Of a DNA stretch of 64,000 nt, positions 8,052 to 16,788 are shown in pieces. The stretch is from assembly GCA_002478115.1 (NCBI GenBank), contig DLMH01000198.1, forward strand, positions 62,001 to 126,000, read 5' to 3'. The position numbers were made by a program, and so were the translations under genes. Positions within the stretch are counted from its first letter, which is position 1; each line of letters begins with the position of its first letter. Origin of the DNA: Candidatus Acidiferrum typicum (lineage in GTDB: Bacteria > Acidobacteriota > Terriglobia > Acidiferrales > UBA7541). Under the pieces are notes generated by a model. The model worked only from the letters and a program-made list of their open reading frames with translations, had not been told where the DNA came from and ran no database searches.

Positions 8052-8339
8052 ATGGACATCACGAAAGACATTCAGGCGATGACCACCTTCCGGCGCAATC
8101 CGGGAAAGTTCATGAAGCACCTGAAAAAGACGAAGAAGCCGCTGGTGCTGACCATCAATGGCAAGGCGGAAGCGGTCGTCCAGGATGCCGAAGCGTATCA
8201 GCACCTGCTGGACATCGCCGCGCAGGCCGATGCGCACGAGGGCATCCGCCAGGGCGCTGAGGATGTGAAGAAGGGGCGTGTGCGTCCGGCGCGCGAAGCC
8301 CTGGAAGTGTTCCGGCGCAACCATGCCATACCTCGTTAG
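8052..8339 (+). CDS. Phd/YefM-family antitoxin
   Basis: The 95 residues match the Phd/YefM antitoxin pattern: MDITKDIQAMTTFRRNP, a Lys-rich turn, PLVLTINGKAEAVVQDAEAY, then a helix and a C-terminal toxin-binding tail (EGIRQGAEDVKKGRVRPARE). The ATG at 8052 has GAGG 7 nt upstream; ATG codons at 8028 and 8031 are in frame but weaker. Such antitoxins normally overlap or adjoin a RelE/ParE toxin. Here the stop overlaps the start of a secreted esterase instead, and no intact toxin is present. Confidence 0.85.
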   Translation: MDITKDIQAMTTFRRNPGKFMKHLKKTKKPLVLTINGKAEAVVQDAEAYQHLLDIAAQADAHEGIRQGAEDVKKGRVRPAREALEVFRRNHAIPR

Positions 8340-9747
8340 GCTGACCCCGCGATCCATTGCATGGTTGCTTGGCTTGGCCTTGGTGGCATTGTGTGTGCAC
8401 GCTGCGGGGCGCGGAGGCGAGCAGGGCGCACCAGCAATCGCGGACAATCCGCCCGCGCCGGTGCAACTGACCGCCGCGCAGGATCACCAGCGAATCATGA
8501 ACCTTCTGCACATCACGGCGATCCGGCGCGGCGCCGACGGCGATCCCAACTCGCCGAATGCCGCGAACTATGACGAGTCCAAGGCCAACGTTTACGCGAG
8601 CCTTCCCGACCCGCTGGTGCTGAAGGACGGCAAGAAGGTCACATCAGCGGACATCTGGTGGAAGCAGCGCCGCCCGGAGATTGTGGAGGATTTTGACAGG
8701 GAGATTTACGGCCGCGCGCCCCAAGCGACACCCAAAGTGAATTGGGAAGTGACCAGCACAACCCGGGAAATGCACGAAGAGTTCCCGGTAATCACGAAGA
8801 AGCTCGTCGGGCACGTGGACAATTCCTCCTACCCGCAGATTGCCGTGGACATTCAGTTGACGCTGACCATTCCCGCCAACGCGACGCGGCCCGTGCCGGT
8901 CATCATGGAGCTCAGCTTCAGCCCGGAGTTTCTCGCCGCTCTTATGAAGCGTATGCCGCCACCGCCGCCTGGTGCGCCAAGTCCGACGGCCTGGCAAGGG
9001 CAGGTGCTCGCCAAAGGATGGGGCTACGCGATTCTGATTCCGACGAGCGTGCAGGCCGACAACGGCGCGGGCTTGACGCAAGGCATCATCGGCCTGGTGA
9101 ACAAGGGGCAGCCGCGTAAGCTGGACGGCTGGGGCGCTCTGCGCGCGTGGGCCTGGGGCGCCAGCCGCGCGCTCGATTATTTCGAGACCGACAAGAGCGT
9201 GGACGCCAAACAAGTGGGCCTCGAGGGCCATTCGCGCTACGGCAAAGCGGCATTGGTGGCGATGGCCTACGACTCGCGTTTTGCGATCGTTTACGTGAGT
9301 TCATCTGGCGAGGGCGGCGCGAAACTTTTTCGCCACGACTTTGGCGAGCAGATCGGAAACGTTGCGGGAACCGGCGAATACCACTGGATGGCGGGCAATT
9401 TCATCAAGTACGACGGGCCGCTGACCGTCAACGACTTGCCCGTGGACGCGCACGAATTGATTTCGTTGTGCGCCCCACGCCCGGTGTTTATCGGCGGTGG
9501 CGCGGCGCAGGGAGATGGATGGGCGGACGCCAAGGGGATGTTCCTGGCAGCCGCGGGCGCGGGGCCGGTGTACAAGCTCCTGGGCAAGATGGACCTGGGC
9601 ACCACGGAGTTTCCTGCGATCGAAACGGCGCTGATCGGCGGCGAGATCGCGTTTCGCCAACACAGCGGCGGGCATACTCCTGCGCCGAACTGGGCCACAT
9701 TTTTGAGCTTTGCATCGCGCTACATCAAGGGCGCGCCCGTTAATTGA
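8323..9747 (+). CDS. Secreted CE15-like glucuronoyl/acetylxylan esterase
   Basis: A 474-residue alpha/beta hydrolase. The nucleophile elbow GLEGHSRYGKAAL (Ser304) and the C-terminal HSGGHTPAPNW (His451) are typical of bacterial CE15 glucuronoyl esterases, which cut lignin-glucuronoxylan esters. APRPVFIGGG lies where the acidic-residue loop of the family is found. A signal-peptide core (IAWLLGLALVALCVHAA) follows an unusual N-terminus, MPYLVRLTPRS, which resembles the start of RelE-type toxins and overlaps the antitoxin gene by 17 nt. Export probably depends on the hydrophobic core; an internal TTG start is possible. Confidence 0.8.
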   Translation: MPYLVRLTPRSIAWLLGLALVALCVHAAGRGGEQGAPAIADNPPAPVQLTAAQDHQRIMNLLHITAIRRGADGDPNSPNAANYDESKANVYASLPDPLVLKDGKKVTSADIWWKQRRPEIVEDFDREIYGRAPQATPKVNWEVTSTTREMHEEFPVITKKLVGHVDNSSYPQIAVDIQLTLTIPANATRPVPVIMELSFSPEFLAALMKRMPPPPPGAPSPTAWQGQVLAKGWGYAILIPTSVQADNGAGLTQGIIGLVNKGQPRKLDGWGALRAWAWGASRALDYFETDKSVDAKQVGLEGHSRYGKAALVAMAYDSRFAIVYVSSSGEGGAKLFRHDFGEQIGNVAGTGEYHWMAGNFIKYDGPLTVNDLPVDAHELISLCAPRPVFIGGGAAQGDGWADAKGMFLAAAGAGPVYKLLGKMDLGTTEFPAIETALIGGEIAFRQHSGGHTPAPNWATFLSFASRYIKGAPVN

Positions 9748-9790
9748 AATTGTCTGTGTGCTCCGGGCTGCTGGCTGAGAGAAGGAATAG

Positions 9791-9825
9791 AAGAGAGATA
9801 CCTCGCTCCGCTCGGTATGACGGCG
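9791..9825 (-). repeat. REP-like unit (CCTCGCTCCGCTCGGTATGAC)
   Basis: Reverse-oriented copy of the unit at 4286-4320: AGAGATACCTCGCTCCGCTC followed by GGTATGAC. Related degenerate copies lie at 31855-31880, 55226-55265 and about 60555-60590. Confidence 0.55.
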
Positions 9826-9904
9826 GGCAGGGGCGGGCCCTTCGAGGTTCAGGGCAAATAGAAGGCAGCGCCTGTACGGCGAGATGGAGCTTCGTTGCTA
9901 AGCT

Positions 9905-9937
9905 CGCAAAAGCGGCGCCGAGGCGCCGCACTCCAAA
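9905..9937. repeat. AAAAGC-hairpin-CGCACTCCA repeat, copy 1
   Basis: The hairpin core is GCGGCGCCGAGGCGCCGC, preceded by AAAA and followed by ACTCCAAA. It ends immediately before the fmdB stop codon. It is a variant of the units at 11082 and 56653. Confidence 0.6.
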
Positions 9938-10159
9938 TTAGTGGCAGGAGCAGCCGCCACCGCAGCAGCCGCCGCCTCCGCCGGAGAAGCCGCCCGAGGG
10001 CGTGGAGGAATTGCCGGAGCCAGCCATGGCGAAAACGGAAAGCTGGATCGCGGCTTTCTTGCTGGAGCACTTGGGGCAGGAGATTTCCTGCTGCTTATTG
10101 ATGACGATCTTTTCAAAGCGCTCGTTGCAGTCTTCGCAGATGTATTCGTAGATGGGCAT
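9938..10159 (-). CDS. FmdB-family zinc-ribbon protein
   Basis: This 73-residue protein starts MPIYEYICEDC and has Cys8-Cys11 and Cys28-Cys31 as zinc ligands, the putative regulatory-protein FmdB pattern. After about residue 45 it carries a Gly/Ser-rich tail ending CCGGGCSCH, giving three extra cysteines and a histidine that could bind another metal. The molecular role of the family is not established. The gene stands alone, upstream of the SDR gene's 3' end. Confidence 0.85.
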   Translation of the reverse strand: MPIYEYICEDCNERFEKIVINKQQEISCPKCSSKKAAIQLSVFAMAGSGNSSTPSGGFSGGGGGCCGGGCSCH

Positions 10160-10231
10160 TGCCGGGAATCCTCCAGATGGGACTTCGCTAGGCTGTTTCG
10201 TTCAAAAGACTATTATAACGCAGGTGCCGCA

Positions 10232-10969
10232 CTACGACGTCATGTACCAGCCGCCATTCACGCTGATGGTCTGGCCGGTGATGAAATCGCTTTCCGCAAG
10301 CAAGACAGCCGTGCGCGCGATCTCTTCCGGCGAGCCGAAGAAGCCCACGGGCAGGCGTTCCGCGGAAGCGTTGGGATTGGAGGTAATCATGTCCGTCTCG
10401 ATCAGCGCCGGGGCAATCGCATTCGCGGTGATGCCCTCTTTGGCGAGCAGCGCCGCATAAGAGTGCGTCAAGCCAATGAGCCCCGCCTTGGACGCGGCAT
10501 AGTGAGGACCGATGACGCCACCCGTTTGTGCCGCGACGGAGGAAAGATTGATGATGCGGCCCCAATGGCGCTGGCGCATGCCGGGGAGGACGCGTTGGGT
10601 GACGAGGAAAGCGGACTTGAGGTTGACGTCAAGAAGGTGGTCCCAATCGGCTTCCGTCAGCTCTCCGAATGGCTTGATCTGGGAAATCCCGGCGTTGTTC
10701 ACGAGGATGTCCACGGGGCCGAGGTCGCGCTCGACGGCGGAGACCAAGCGATCGACATCCGCGGAGACGGAAACATCGGCCTGGAGCGCAATGGCCCGCG
10801 AGCCGAGCTTCCGAATCGCCGCGCAGACCTCCTCTGCCGCAGACTGCTCCTTCCGGTAGTTCACGGCCACATGGGCGCCCGCGCCGGCCAAGGCGATGGC
10901 CATGGCGCGGCCCAAGCCGCGGCTGGCGCCGGTGACCAAGGCGATGCGGTTTTCCAATTCTAGCGACAT
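10232..10969 (-). CDS. SDR-family 3-oxoacyl-ACP reductase-like enzyme
   Basis: A 245-residue classical short-chain dehydrogenase. It has GASRGLG (14-20) for NADP(H), NNAG (91-94), and the catalytic Ser144, Tyr157 and Lys161. The closing segment TGQTISVNGGWYMTS is FabG-like. FabG reduces 3-oxoacyl-ACP in fatty acid elongation, but many paralogues act on other carbonyls, so the substrate is open. GGAGAA precedes the ATG at 10969. It lies downstream of the Tes-like gene on the same strand but after a terminator, so it probably has its own promoter. Confidence 0.85.
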   Translation of the reverse strand: MSLELENRIALVTGASRGLGRAMAIALAGAGAHVAVNYRKEQSAAEEVCAAIRKLGSRAIALQADVSVSADVDRLVSAVERDLGPVDILVNNAGISQIKPFGELTEADWDHLLDVNLKSAFLVTQRVLPGMRQRHWGRIINLSSVAAQTGGVIGPHYAASKAGLIGLTHSYAALLAKEGITANAIAPALIETDMITSNPNASAERLPVGFFGSPEEIARTAVLLAESDFITGQTISVNGGWYMTS

Positions 10970-11011
10970 GGAAGTTCTCCTCGCCCAAGGATAGCGCAGA
11001 AGAATAAGAAC

Positions 11012-11031
11012 GGCCCCGGCGAACCGGGGCC
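11012..11031 (-). terminator. Intrinsic terminator after the Tes-like gene
   Basis: On the minus strand GGCCCCGG-TTCG-CCGGGGCC forms an 8-bp stem with a stable UUCG loop, followed by GTTCTTATTCTTCT. It lies 170 nt past the Tes-like stop codon and 43 nt before the SDR start. Confidence 0.75.
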
Positions 11032-11081
11032 CTTGAGAGAACGGAACGTTATAGACAGGATGACCGATTGGTGCGCCGGGT

Positions 11082-11120
11082 TTGCGGCTGTAAAAGCAGC
11101 GGCAAGCCGCCGCACTCCAA
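11082..11120. repeat. TAAAAGC-hairpin-CGCACTCCA repeat, copy 2
   Basis: The core is TAAAAGCAGCGGCAAGCCGC followed by CGCACTCCAA. It sits between the terminator and the Tes-like stop codon and is nearly identical to the unit at 56653-56691. Confidence 0.65.
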
Positions 11121-11200
11121 ACAAAGCAACCCAGGAGCGCCCGCCTCCCTCCTGCGGCGGGCAAGCAGAGGGCGGCCGCCACAAAAGGAGGACAAGGGCG

Positions 11201-13387
11201 TTAGTCGCCGGCAACCGCTTCGGTGGCGGCTTCGGTGGCCTTGGGCGCGTCGTGGCCATTGCCATTGCCGTTGGCCGGGGCGATGGTGACGGGCTTGTTG
11301 GCGTTGGTGAAGTTGGCCGGCACCGCCTTGGCGATGTCGCTGACTGCGCCGATCTGCACGACGGTCGGCTGCGGCTTCTTCAAAACGAGCTCTTCGTAGA
11401 TCGCGCGAACCTTGGCCTGCTCTTCGAGAGCCTTCTTGCGGCGGATGCGGTTTTCTTCGGCAGCGGTCACCGGGATGTCATGCTCGATGTGGCGTACGCG
11501 CGCGGCGTCTTCGGCGTCAATCACGAGAGAGTGCTCGTAAGAGCCGAGGTTGACGTTCTTGCCTTTGGCGTAGATCTCATGCTTGCCGTGGTTCTTGTAC
11601 CACTCGGCCACGGTCGCGTTCTTATGCATGTTTTCGATGATCTGGCGCCAGCCGATGCCGGTGTTGTAAGCGCAGAAGCTGATTTCGCCCTGCTGCGTGC
11701 CGTAGGGGATGATGCACATTTCGGTGCGGCGGAAGTCGTAGTTGAAGAGATCCTGGAACCACATCCCTGCGATGAACAGGAAGTTCCAGGGATCCTGAGC
11801 GCGGCGCTTCATGGCATCTTCGTAGGTGCGCTCGGGAGAAGTCTTGCCGTACTTGCTGGTGGAGCCCTTGGTGAGCGCCCAGGTCTTATCAAATTTCTTG
11901 AAGAGATCGTACAGCTTCAAGCCTATGGGGCCTTCAAAGGGCTTGTAGTTCTTCAAGAGGGCCATGGCCATCATGAAGTTGGAGAAGCTCTTGCCGCGGG
12001 CGGCATCGGTGATTGCGGTGACATCCGCGGTGAGTTGCTGCGCGTCGAGGAAGCGCGGAACGGGAGCCCATTCCTTGGTTTCCTTGTTGATCATGATGGC
12101 CGTGCCCACGCCGCAATTGGGGTGGCAGCCGCAGGAGAGCGAACCCCACTGGGATTCGTTGCCCTTGACCATGTCCGCGAAACCCGCGAAGGTGCTGATA
12201 AAGGAGATGGGGAACCAATCGCGCGTCGGCTCGATGCGGCCAACCTGTTTGCTGACATCGTTGGCGAGGTGCGAAAGGGTGTAGCGCTGGCGTAGACGCC
12301 GCTCGGGAGTGATGTCTTCATCGCGACCGGTAAAGGAAACCGGCTGGAAGCTGATGAAGGCGATTTTCTTGGGGTTCTCCATCGCGAACTTGACGATGGC
12401 GCCGACCTGATCGTTGTTCATGTTGTTAACGATGGTCACAACAAGCACGATTTCGATGCCGGCTTCGTGCATGTTTTCGATGGCGCGCAGCTTGACGTCG
12501 AAGAGGTTGCCGATCTGGCGATGGCTGTTGGCGTCGTTGCCAATGCCGTCGAACTGGAGATAGGCGTAGCGCAGCCCGGCTTCAAAAGCCTTCTTGCAAT
12601 ACTCCTTGCTCTTGGCGAATTCGATGCCGTTGGTGGCGGCTTGCACGGAGTTGTATCCGACCTTGCGCGAGTAGCGGATGGCGTCGAAGAAATACGGGCT
12701 CATGGTGGGCTCGCCGCCGGAAAACTGCACGGACATCTGGCGGCGCGGCTTGATCTTTACCGCGTTATCCAGAATTTCGGCGATCTCTTCCCAGGAAAGC
12801 TCGTGGACGTAGCCAACCTGGTTGGCGTCCATGAAGCAGGGATCGCACATCATGTTGCAGCGGTTGGTCAGGTCCACGGTGAGAACGGAACCACGGCCAT
12901 AGCGGACGTTCGACGAGCCGTGCCTGTGCTGGCCCTCGTCGTTGTGCGCCGGAATATCGCGGCCGGGGAACTGCGATTCAATCCACTTGAGGAAGCTGGA
13001 GTCCACGGCCATGAGGTCTTCGTAATGGCCGTGCTGCGGGCAGTCCTTGATCATCCAGACCTGGCCATCGCGCTCGACGATCTGCGCTTTGATCTCGCCG
13101 ACCTTTTCATGAGCGAGGTCGCGCCAATCTTTCGCGCCACTGATGATGGCCTCGCGGGCTGCTTTCACGCAGGCAGGGCAGAGCGAATCCGTCTGCCGCG
13201 GAAAACCCAGCGTTGGCTTGGTCTTTTCCCAGGATTTCAGGAGGGGTTTATCGGACCACTGCGGAGTAATGGAAGGGTTGGGATTGCGCTTGTTGAAGTA
13301 TTGAAAGGTATTGAAGGTGATACCCGCCGTCTTGCAAACGATCCAGTCCATGGACCGTAAAAATTGCGTGCTGAGAGGATTCGGCAT
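11201..13387 (-). CDS. Tes-like radical-SAM protein, candidate membrane-spanning lipid synthase
   Basis: A 728-residue radical-SAM enzyme. The N-terminal metal site has LCPACVK (Cys70, Cys73) and DCPQHGHYED (Cys116), as remembered from archaeal tetraether synthase Tes (MJ0619 family). The SAM cluster is Cys177-Cys181-Cys184 (TNRCNMMCDPCF), followed by SGGEPTMSP at 223-231. A further Cys set is CGCHPNCG (419-426). Tes joins two lipid tails end to end, and Acidobacteriota contain iso-diabolic acid and branched tetraethers, so a role in membrane-spanning lipid formation is plausible but inferred. The tail after about 640 is low-complexity Ala/Asn. It is monocistronic. Confidence 0.7.
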   Translation of the reverse strand: MPNPLSTQFLRSMDWIVCKTAGITFNTFQYFNKRNPNPSITPQWSDKPLLKSWEKTKPTLGFPRQTDSLCPACVKAAREAIISGAKDWRDLAHEKVGEIKAQIVERDGQVWMIKDCPQHGHYEDLMAVDSSFLKWIESQFPGRDIPAHNDEGQHRHGSSNVRYGRGSVLTVDLTNRCNMMCDPCFMDANQVGYVHELSWEEIAEILDNAVKIKPRRQMSVQFSGGEPTMSPYFFDAIRYSRKVGYNSVQAATNGIEFAKSKEYCKKAFEAGLRYAYLQFDGIGNDANSHRQIGNLFDVKLRAIENMHEAGIEIVLVVTIVNNMNNDQVGAIVKFAMENPKKIAFISFQPVSFTGRDEDITPERRLRQRYTLSHLANDVSKQVGRIEPTRDWFPISFISTFAGFADMVKGNESQWGSLSCGCHPNCGVGTAIMINKETKEWAPVPRFLDAQQLTADVTAITDAARGKSFSNFMMAMALLKNYKPFEGPIGLKLYDLFKKFDKTWALTKGSTSKYGKTSPERTYEDAMKRRAQDPWNFLFIAGMWFQDLFNYDFRRTEMCIIPYGTQQGEISFCAYNTGIGWRQIIENMHKNATVAEWYKNHGKHEIYAKGKNVNLGSYEHSLVIDAEDAARVRHIEHDIPVTAAEENRIRRKKALEEQAKVRAIYEELVLKKPQPTVVQIGAVSDIAKAVPANFTNANKPVTIAPANGNGNGHDAPKATEAATEAVAGD

Positions 13388-13696
13388 GCAGCTATAGCCT
13401 CACTTTCAAAATCGACTAAGCAAACTCAAATTAAAACCACAAAATGAACCAGGATGAAACAGCCCCCAAGGCTTTTCCAGAGTACCACGCACCGAAGTGC
13501 GTACGTAAGTCTTGCGACTCCTATAGCTTGCATGGGGCAGGGAGCAGAAGCCAGCAGGATACGGTGAATGGTCAAAAACAGGGGTTGAACGGCGCGGGAG
13601 ACCAGCAAATGGGGTCTTAGAGGTGGCTCTTTGGCGGTTTACTCTCAGGACGCAAGTGCCCGCAATTTGCAAAGAATTGGTGATTCCCGGTTGGCC
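13388..13696. other. Intergenic region upstream of the Tes-like gene
   Basis: About 310 nt with no supported gene. The 60 nt nearest the Tes-like start are AT-rich and probably hold its promoter, but no clear -35/-10 pair was found. Confidence 0.4.
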
Positions 13697-14725
13697 CTAC
13701 TCGTTGAGAGTGGGGTGCAGCACGGCGATGAGGAAATGGGCAAAGTGCGCGGCGTCGTCGTCCATCTGCAGCCAGCGCACCACACAGTGGTCGGAAAGGT
13801 ATTTGGCGACCCGCGATTCGGGGATGCCCAAGTGATCGGCCAATTGGGGCCGGATGGACTCGCCGCGGCGGGCGGCGCTGCTGCGCATCAGGTTGGGAAT
13901 GGCTACCCGCAGGGTTTGACAGGCTTCGACATAGTAATACGTCGTGAGGTCGGAATCGGTCAGCACCCATACTCCCGGGCCAGCCGGCGCTTTATCTGCC
14001 GCTTCCAGCTTGGTTGGCGCACAGGCCAGCAGACGCCGAAAATTCATTTCCAACTGTGTGAGTCGCGAGGCCAGCCCCGGATCGCCGGAGCGTCCGCGCA
14101 GGCTCGGCGCGACGGGTGATTCCATGGAGAGCTCGAGAGGCTCCGCAGGACGGGCGGGCCTCTCCTCAGAAACGTCAATGGCACGGGGCGGTGCCGGAGC
14201 AGGGCGCACTTCCTTCGGCGTTGAAACTGTTTGCTCGGGGCGTTTCGAGGAGCGGCGATGATCCCGCCCACCACGGCGGCCGCGTCTATGCCTTTTCGCT
14301 GGGGCAGGAGCAGGGGCGCTCGCTTCTTGAGGCGCCTCGACTTGTGTCACTTCCGCTGCGGAAGATGCAGTTTCTTGTGCGACTGGCTCTGGCGACAGCG
14401 GACTCCCCGCGTCCTCGCTTGCCGCAACTTCCGGCGCATCAGCAGGAGCCGCTGGCGCGGGAATTTCCGCAGCGACGGTGGCACCAAGACGCGTGGCGTT
14501 TTCCTGCGCCTTGGTCTTCCAATCGGCGCGACGGAAGCGCTCTGCCGCGGTCATATACCATTTGCCGGCATCCTCGGTCTGGCCATTGGATTCGAAATAG
14601 CGCGCCAGTTCAAAGGCGACCATGGCGTCACGCGTTTTTAGAAAGAGTGCCGTGAGCTGTCCGGCGGGATCCTTGGCGGTCCGTGCTCTTCGGATTCTTG
14701 CGGTGATCTGCTTCCAATCGGCCAT
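13697..14725 (-). CDS. Unknown protein with Arg-rich linker between two conserved ends
   Basis: A 342-residue cytoplasmic-looking protein of unknown function. The N-terminal 70 residues are helical and TPR-like (MADWKQITARIRRARTAKDP, then ALFLKTRDAMVAFELARYFE). The middle is Ala/Pro/Glu-rich with a very basic patch, KRHRRGRRGGRDHRRSSKRP, suggesting nucleic-acid contact. The C-terminal 120 residues form a separate domain (GVWVLTDSDLTTYYYVEACQ, then DHCVVRWLQMDDDAAHFAHF). The ATG at 14725 was chosen because the conserved-looking helix begins there. Confidence 0.6.
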   Translation of the reverse strand: MADWKQITARIRRARTAKDPAGQLTALFLKTRDAMVAFELARYFESNGQTEDAGKWYMTAAERFRRADWKTKAQENATRLGATVAAEIPAPAAPADAPEVAASEDAGSPLSPEPVAQETASSAAEVTQVEAPQEASAPAPAPAKRHRRGRRGGRDHRRSSKRPEQTVSTPKEVRPAPAPPRAIDVSEERPARPAEPLELSMESPVAPSLRGRSGDPGLASRLTQLEMNFRRLLACAPTKLEAADKAPAGPGVWVLTDSDLTTYYYVEACQTLRVAIPNLMRSSAARRGESIRPQLADHLGIPESRVAKYLSDHCVVRWLQMDDDAAHFAHFLIAVLHPTLNE

Positions 14726-14879
14726 ACTGTGATGGCATTCTAACAGCGAATCAGAACTTCTGCCAACGGGCACCTAAAGAAACCGCCCGGCAGCCTAGAG
14801 GGGCCCGGACCGTGCTGTTTACTGATTGACGTCAGGCCATCCGCAAAGTATGCTTTTGCAGGTGAGCGAGGAGACGCAA

Positions 14880-15572
14880 ATGCAAGCGCGACGTGCCATT
14901 TTCGCGACCGCCCTTTCTTTTAGCCTCATAACCATCCCCGCGTGGGGAGCGCCTACGGCTGCGCTCGGGACCGTGATTGCCGCGGACCGCGCTCATGTGG
15001 GTGAGGCAAAGGCGGAGGTCGGAACCACGGTTTACGGTGGCGATAGTATCAGCACGGAACTCCAAGGCAGTGTGCAGCTCCGCGCAGGCAAGGCACGGCT
15101 GCTGCTTCTCAGTTCCAGCAGCGCCGTGGTCAGTGACACTCAGGGCGCGCCCGCCGCAAAGCTTCTGAGCGGCGCAGCCACGTTTTCCACGGGGAATGCC
15201 CATGCGTTCACGTTGTTTGCCTCCGCGGCGGCCATCCGTCCGCAGACCGATGCGCCAACCATCGGCCGGGTGTCGTATATAGGCCCGAAGGAATTGCTGG
15301 TACACGCGACTCGCGGGTCTCTGGTTGTTACCGTGGACACCGATACACAGATCATCCCGGAGGGAAGCTCCTACCGCGTGCTGGTGGATCAACCCGAAGA
15401 GATGGCCCAGGGACCTGCCGGTGCAGGTTCGGGTAATGAAGGATGGCCAGGGAGTCACCATGAACCACGGAAGGCAGGGCGCAACCGATTTCTGTACGTG
15501 GCCGGCGGTTTGACCGCTGTGGCGACGTATCTGGCGGTTTCGGAAGCGCTCGAAAGCGCTGAGCGGCCCTAA
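14880..15572 (+). CDS. Secreted FecR-like protein
   Basis: 230 residues with a signal peptide (MQARRAIFATALSFSLITIP...AWGA). The mature part reads like a FecR-type beta-helical domain: GTVIAADRAHVGEAKAEVGT, then VYGGDSISTELQGSVQLRAGKARL, and a late VRVTRGSLVVTV-like strand. A hydrophobic segment near the C-terminus (FLYVAGGLTAVATYLAV) may anchor it. GGAGACGC precedes the ATG at 14880. No adjacent sigma factor or TonB receptor is present, so a signalling role is not implied. Confidence 0.6.
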   Translation: MQARRAIFATALSFSLITIPAWGAPTAALGTVIAADRAHVGEAKAEVGTTVYGGDSISTELQGSVQLRAGKARLLLLSSSSAVVSDTQGAPAAKLLSGAATFSTGNAHAFTLFASAAAIRPQTDAPTIGRVSYIGPKELLVHATRGSLVVTVDTDTQIIPEGSSYRVLVDQPEEMAQGPAGAGSGNEGWPGSHHEPRKAGRNRFLYVAGGLTAVATYLAVSEALESAERP

Positions 15573-15598
15573 TTCCAGGGACACGAACTTCAACAGAT

Positions 15599-15634
15599 GG
15601 AAAGGCCACTGCCTGGCAAATGCAGTGGCCTTTT
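15599..15634 (+). terminator. Intrinsic terminator
   Basis: AAAGGCCACTGC / GCAGTGGCCTTT forms a 12-bp stem with a 9-nt loop followed by TTTTCCTTTC. It lies 27 nt after the FecR-like stop. It also faces the ridA stop and could act weakly in the other direction. Confidence 0.85.
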
Positions 15635-15664
15635 CCTTTCTGTAAGCAAAAACAATCCTTTATC

Positions 15665-16042
15665 CTACAAGCCCGCGACGACTTCGATTTCGACCAAGGC
15701 ATCCTTGGGCAGCCGCGCGACCTGCACGGTTGAACGCGCCGGAGGAGCGGTGGTGAAGTAGCGCGCATAGACCTCGTTCATCGCCGCAAAGTCGTTCATG
15801 TCTTTCAGAAAAACCGTGGTTTTCACGACATGGCTGAGCGATGCGCCGCCCGCCTCCAGAATCGCCTTCAGATTTTGCAGAACGCGCTCCGTCTGCTGCT
15901 GAACAGTTACACCGGCAAATTCTCCCGAAGCCGGGTCCAGTGCAATCTGGCCGGAAATGAACAGGAACCCATTGGACTTAATCGCCTGGGAATAGGGCCC
16001 GATGGGTTTGGGGCCATGGTTGGTCAGAACTACATCTTTCAT
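15665..16042 (-). CDS. ridA: RidA-family enamine/imine deaminase
   Basis: RidA hydrolyses reactive 2-aminoacrylate and other enamines released by PLP enzymes. The 125 residues carry the family landmarks: [20 protein letters not shown] (about 10-29), the [14 protein letters not shown] helix, [15 protein letters not shown], and the C-terminal [20 protein letters not shown] with the catalytic Arg (about 104). The ATG at 16042 fits the normal start; the upstream in-frame sequence is not conserved-looking. Confidence 0.93.
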   Translation of the reverse strand: MKDVVLTNHGPKPIGPYSQAIKSNGFLFISGQIALDPASGEFAGVTVQQQTERVLQNLKAILEAGGASLSHVVKTTVFLKDMNDFAAMNEVYARYFTTAPPARSTVQVARLPKDALVEIEVVAGL

Positions 16043-16102
16043 GGTGCACTTTCCTTTCCATGCGGAAAGAAAGAATAACAAAAGAAGTGCGGGGAGGGAA
16101 AA

Positions 16103-16711
16103 TCAGTGAGCCCTGCGGCCACGGTTGCGAACGAAGCCGGTGTTGGAGTGATTGCGGTTGGCTTCGCGACTGGCGATGAGTTTCTCAGCCGCATCATTCG
16201 AGAGACCCTGATTGACCACTTCCAAAATCTGCTTTTCCGACATGCTCGTGTTCTTCAGGCGGCCGATCTGCTCGCTCGTGAGCGTGGGCAAACCCTCGAT
16301 GCGGCGATGGATGATAGCCTGGACCGTGGGATTGGAGAGTCCGATCAGTTTGAGAGTAATGGCTTCGCCACTGAGAATGTCGATCTGACCGGACCTGGCC
16401 ATTTCCAGGATTTGCTCATCGGAATAATCCGCCTGGGACAACTGAATCGCGGCATCGGCATTGGAAAAATCATGATGGTGATCCCGCGCGGCTTTCAATA
16501 GCGCCAGGCACAAATCATCGCTCGCGCCAACTCGTTTGAGTTTCGCGAGTTGGGCAATCTCCAGATCCGTCACATTGAGCTTCTTGACCTCGTCCACGCT
16601 GGAGGACCACATCCCCGCCTGGTCGAGCGGGGCATAGTTGGTCTTTGGCTGTGTTTGGCACCCGGCTACCGCCAGTAAACACACACCAAGAAGCAGGGAG
16701 GATGGCCGCAT
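16103..16711 (-). CDS. Lipoprotein of unknown function
   Basis: A 202-residue predicted lipoprotein: MRPSSLLLGVCLLAVAGC has a lipobox (AVAGC, Cys18). The mature part is helical and contains several repeated short modules of the form 'L-T/S-x-x-[EQ]-I-x-x-L' (SADYSDEQILEMARSGQI, TSEQIGRLKNTSMSEKQIL), suggesting a helical-repeat fold. The function is not recognised. It follows rel on the same strand after about 75 nt. Confidence 0.65.
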   Translation of the reverse strand: MRPSSLLLGVCLLAVAGCQTQPKTNYAPLDQAGMWSSSVDEVKKLNVTDLEIAQLAKLKRVGASDDLCLALLKAARDHHHDFSNADAAIQLSQADYSDEQILEMARSGQIDILSGEAITLKLIGLSNPTVQAIIHRRIEGLPTLTSEQIGRLKNTSMSEKQILEVVNQGLSNDAAEKLIASREANRNHSNTGFVRNRGRRAH

Positions 16712-16788
16712 GATTCTATTCTAAGTGGTACAACCGCGAGCGGGGTGACGTGTGCCTTCGTTGATACCGGACGGGCGGGCAACGAGCG

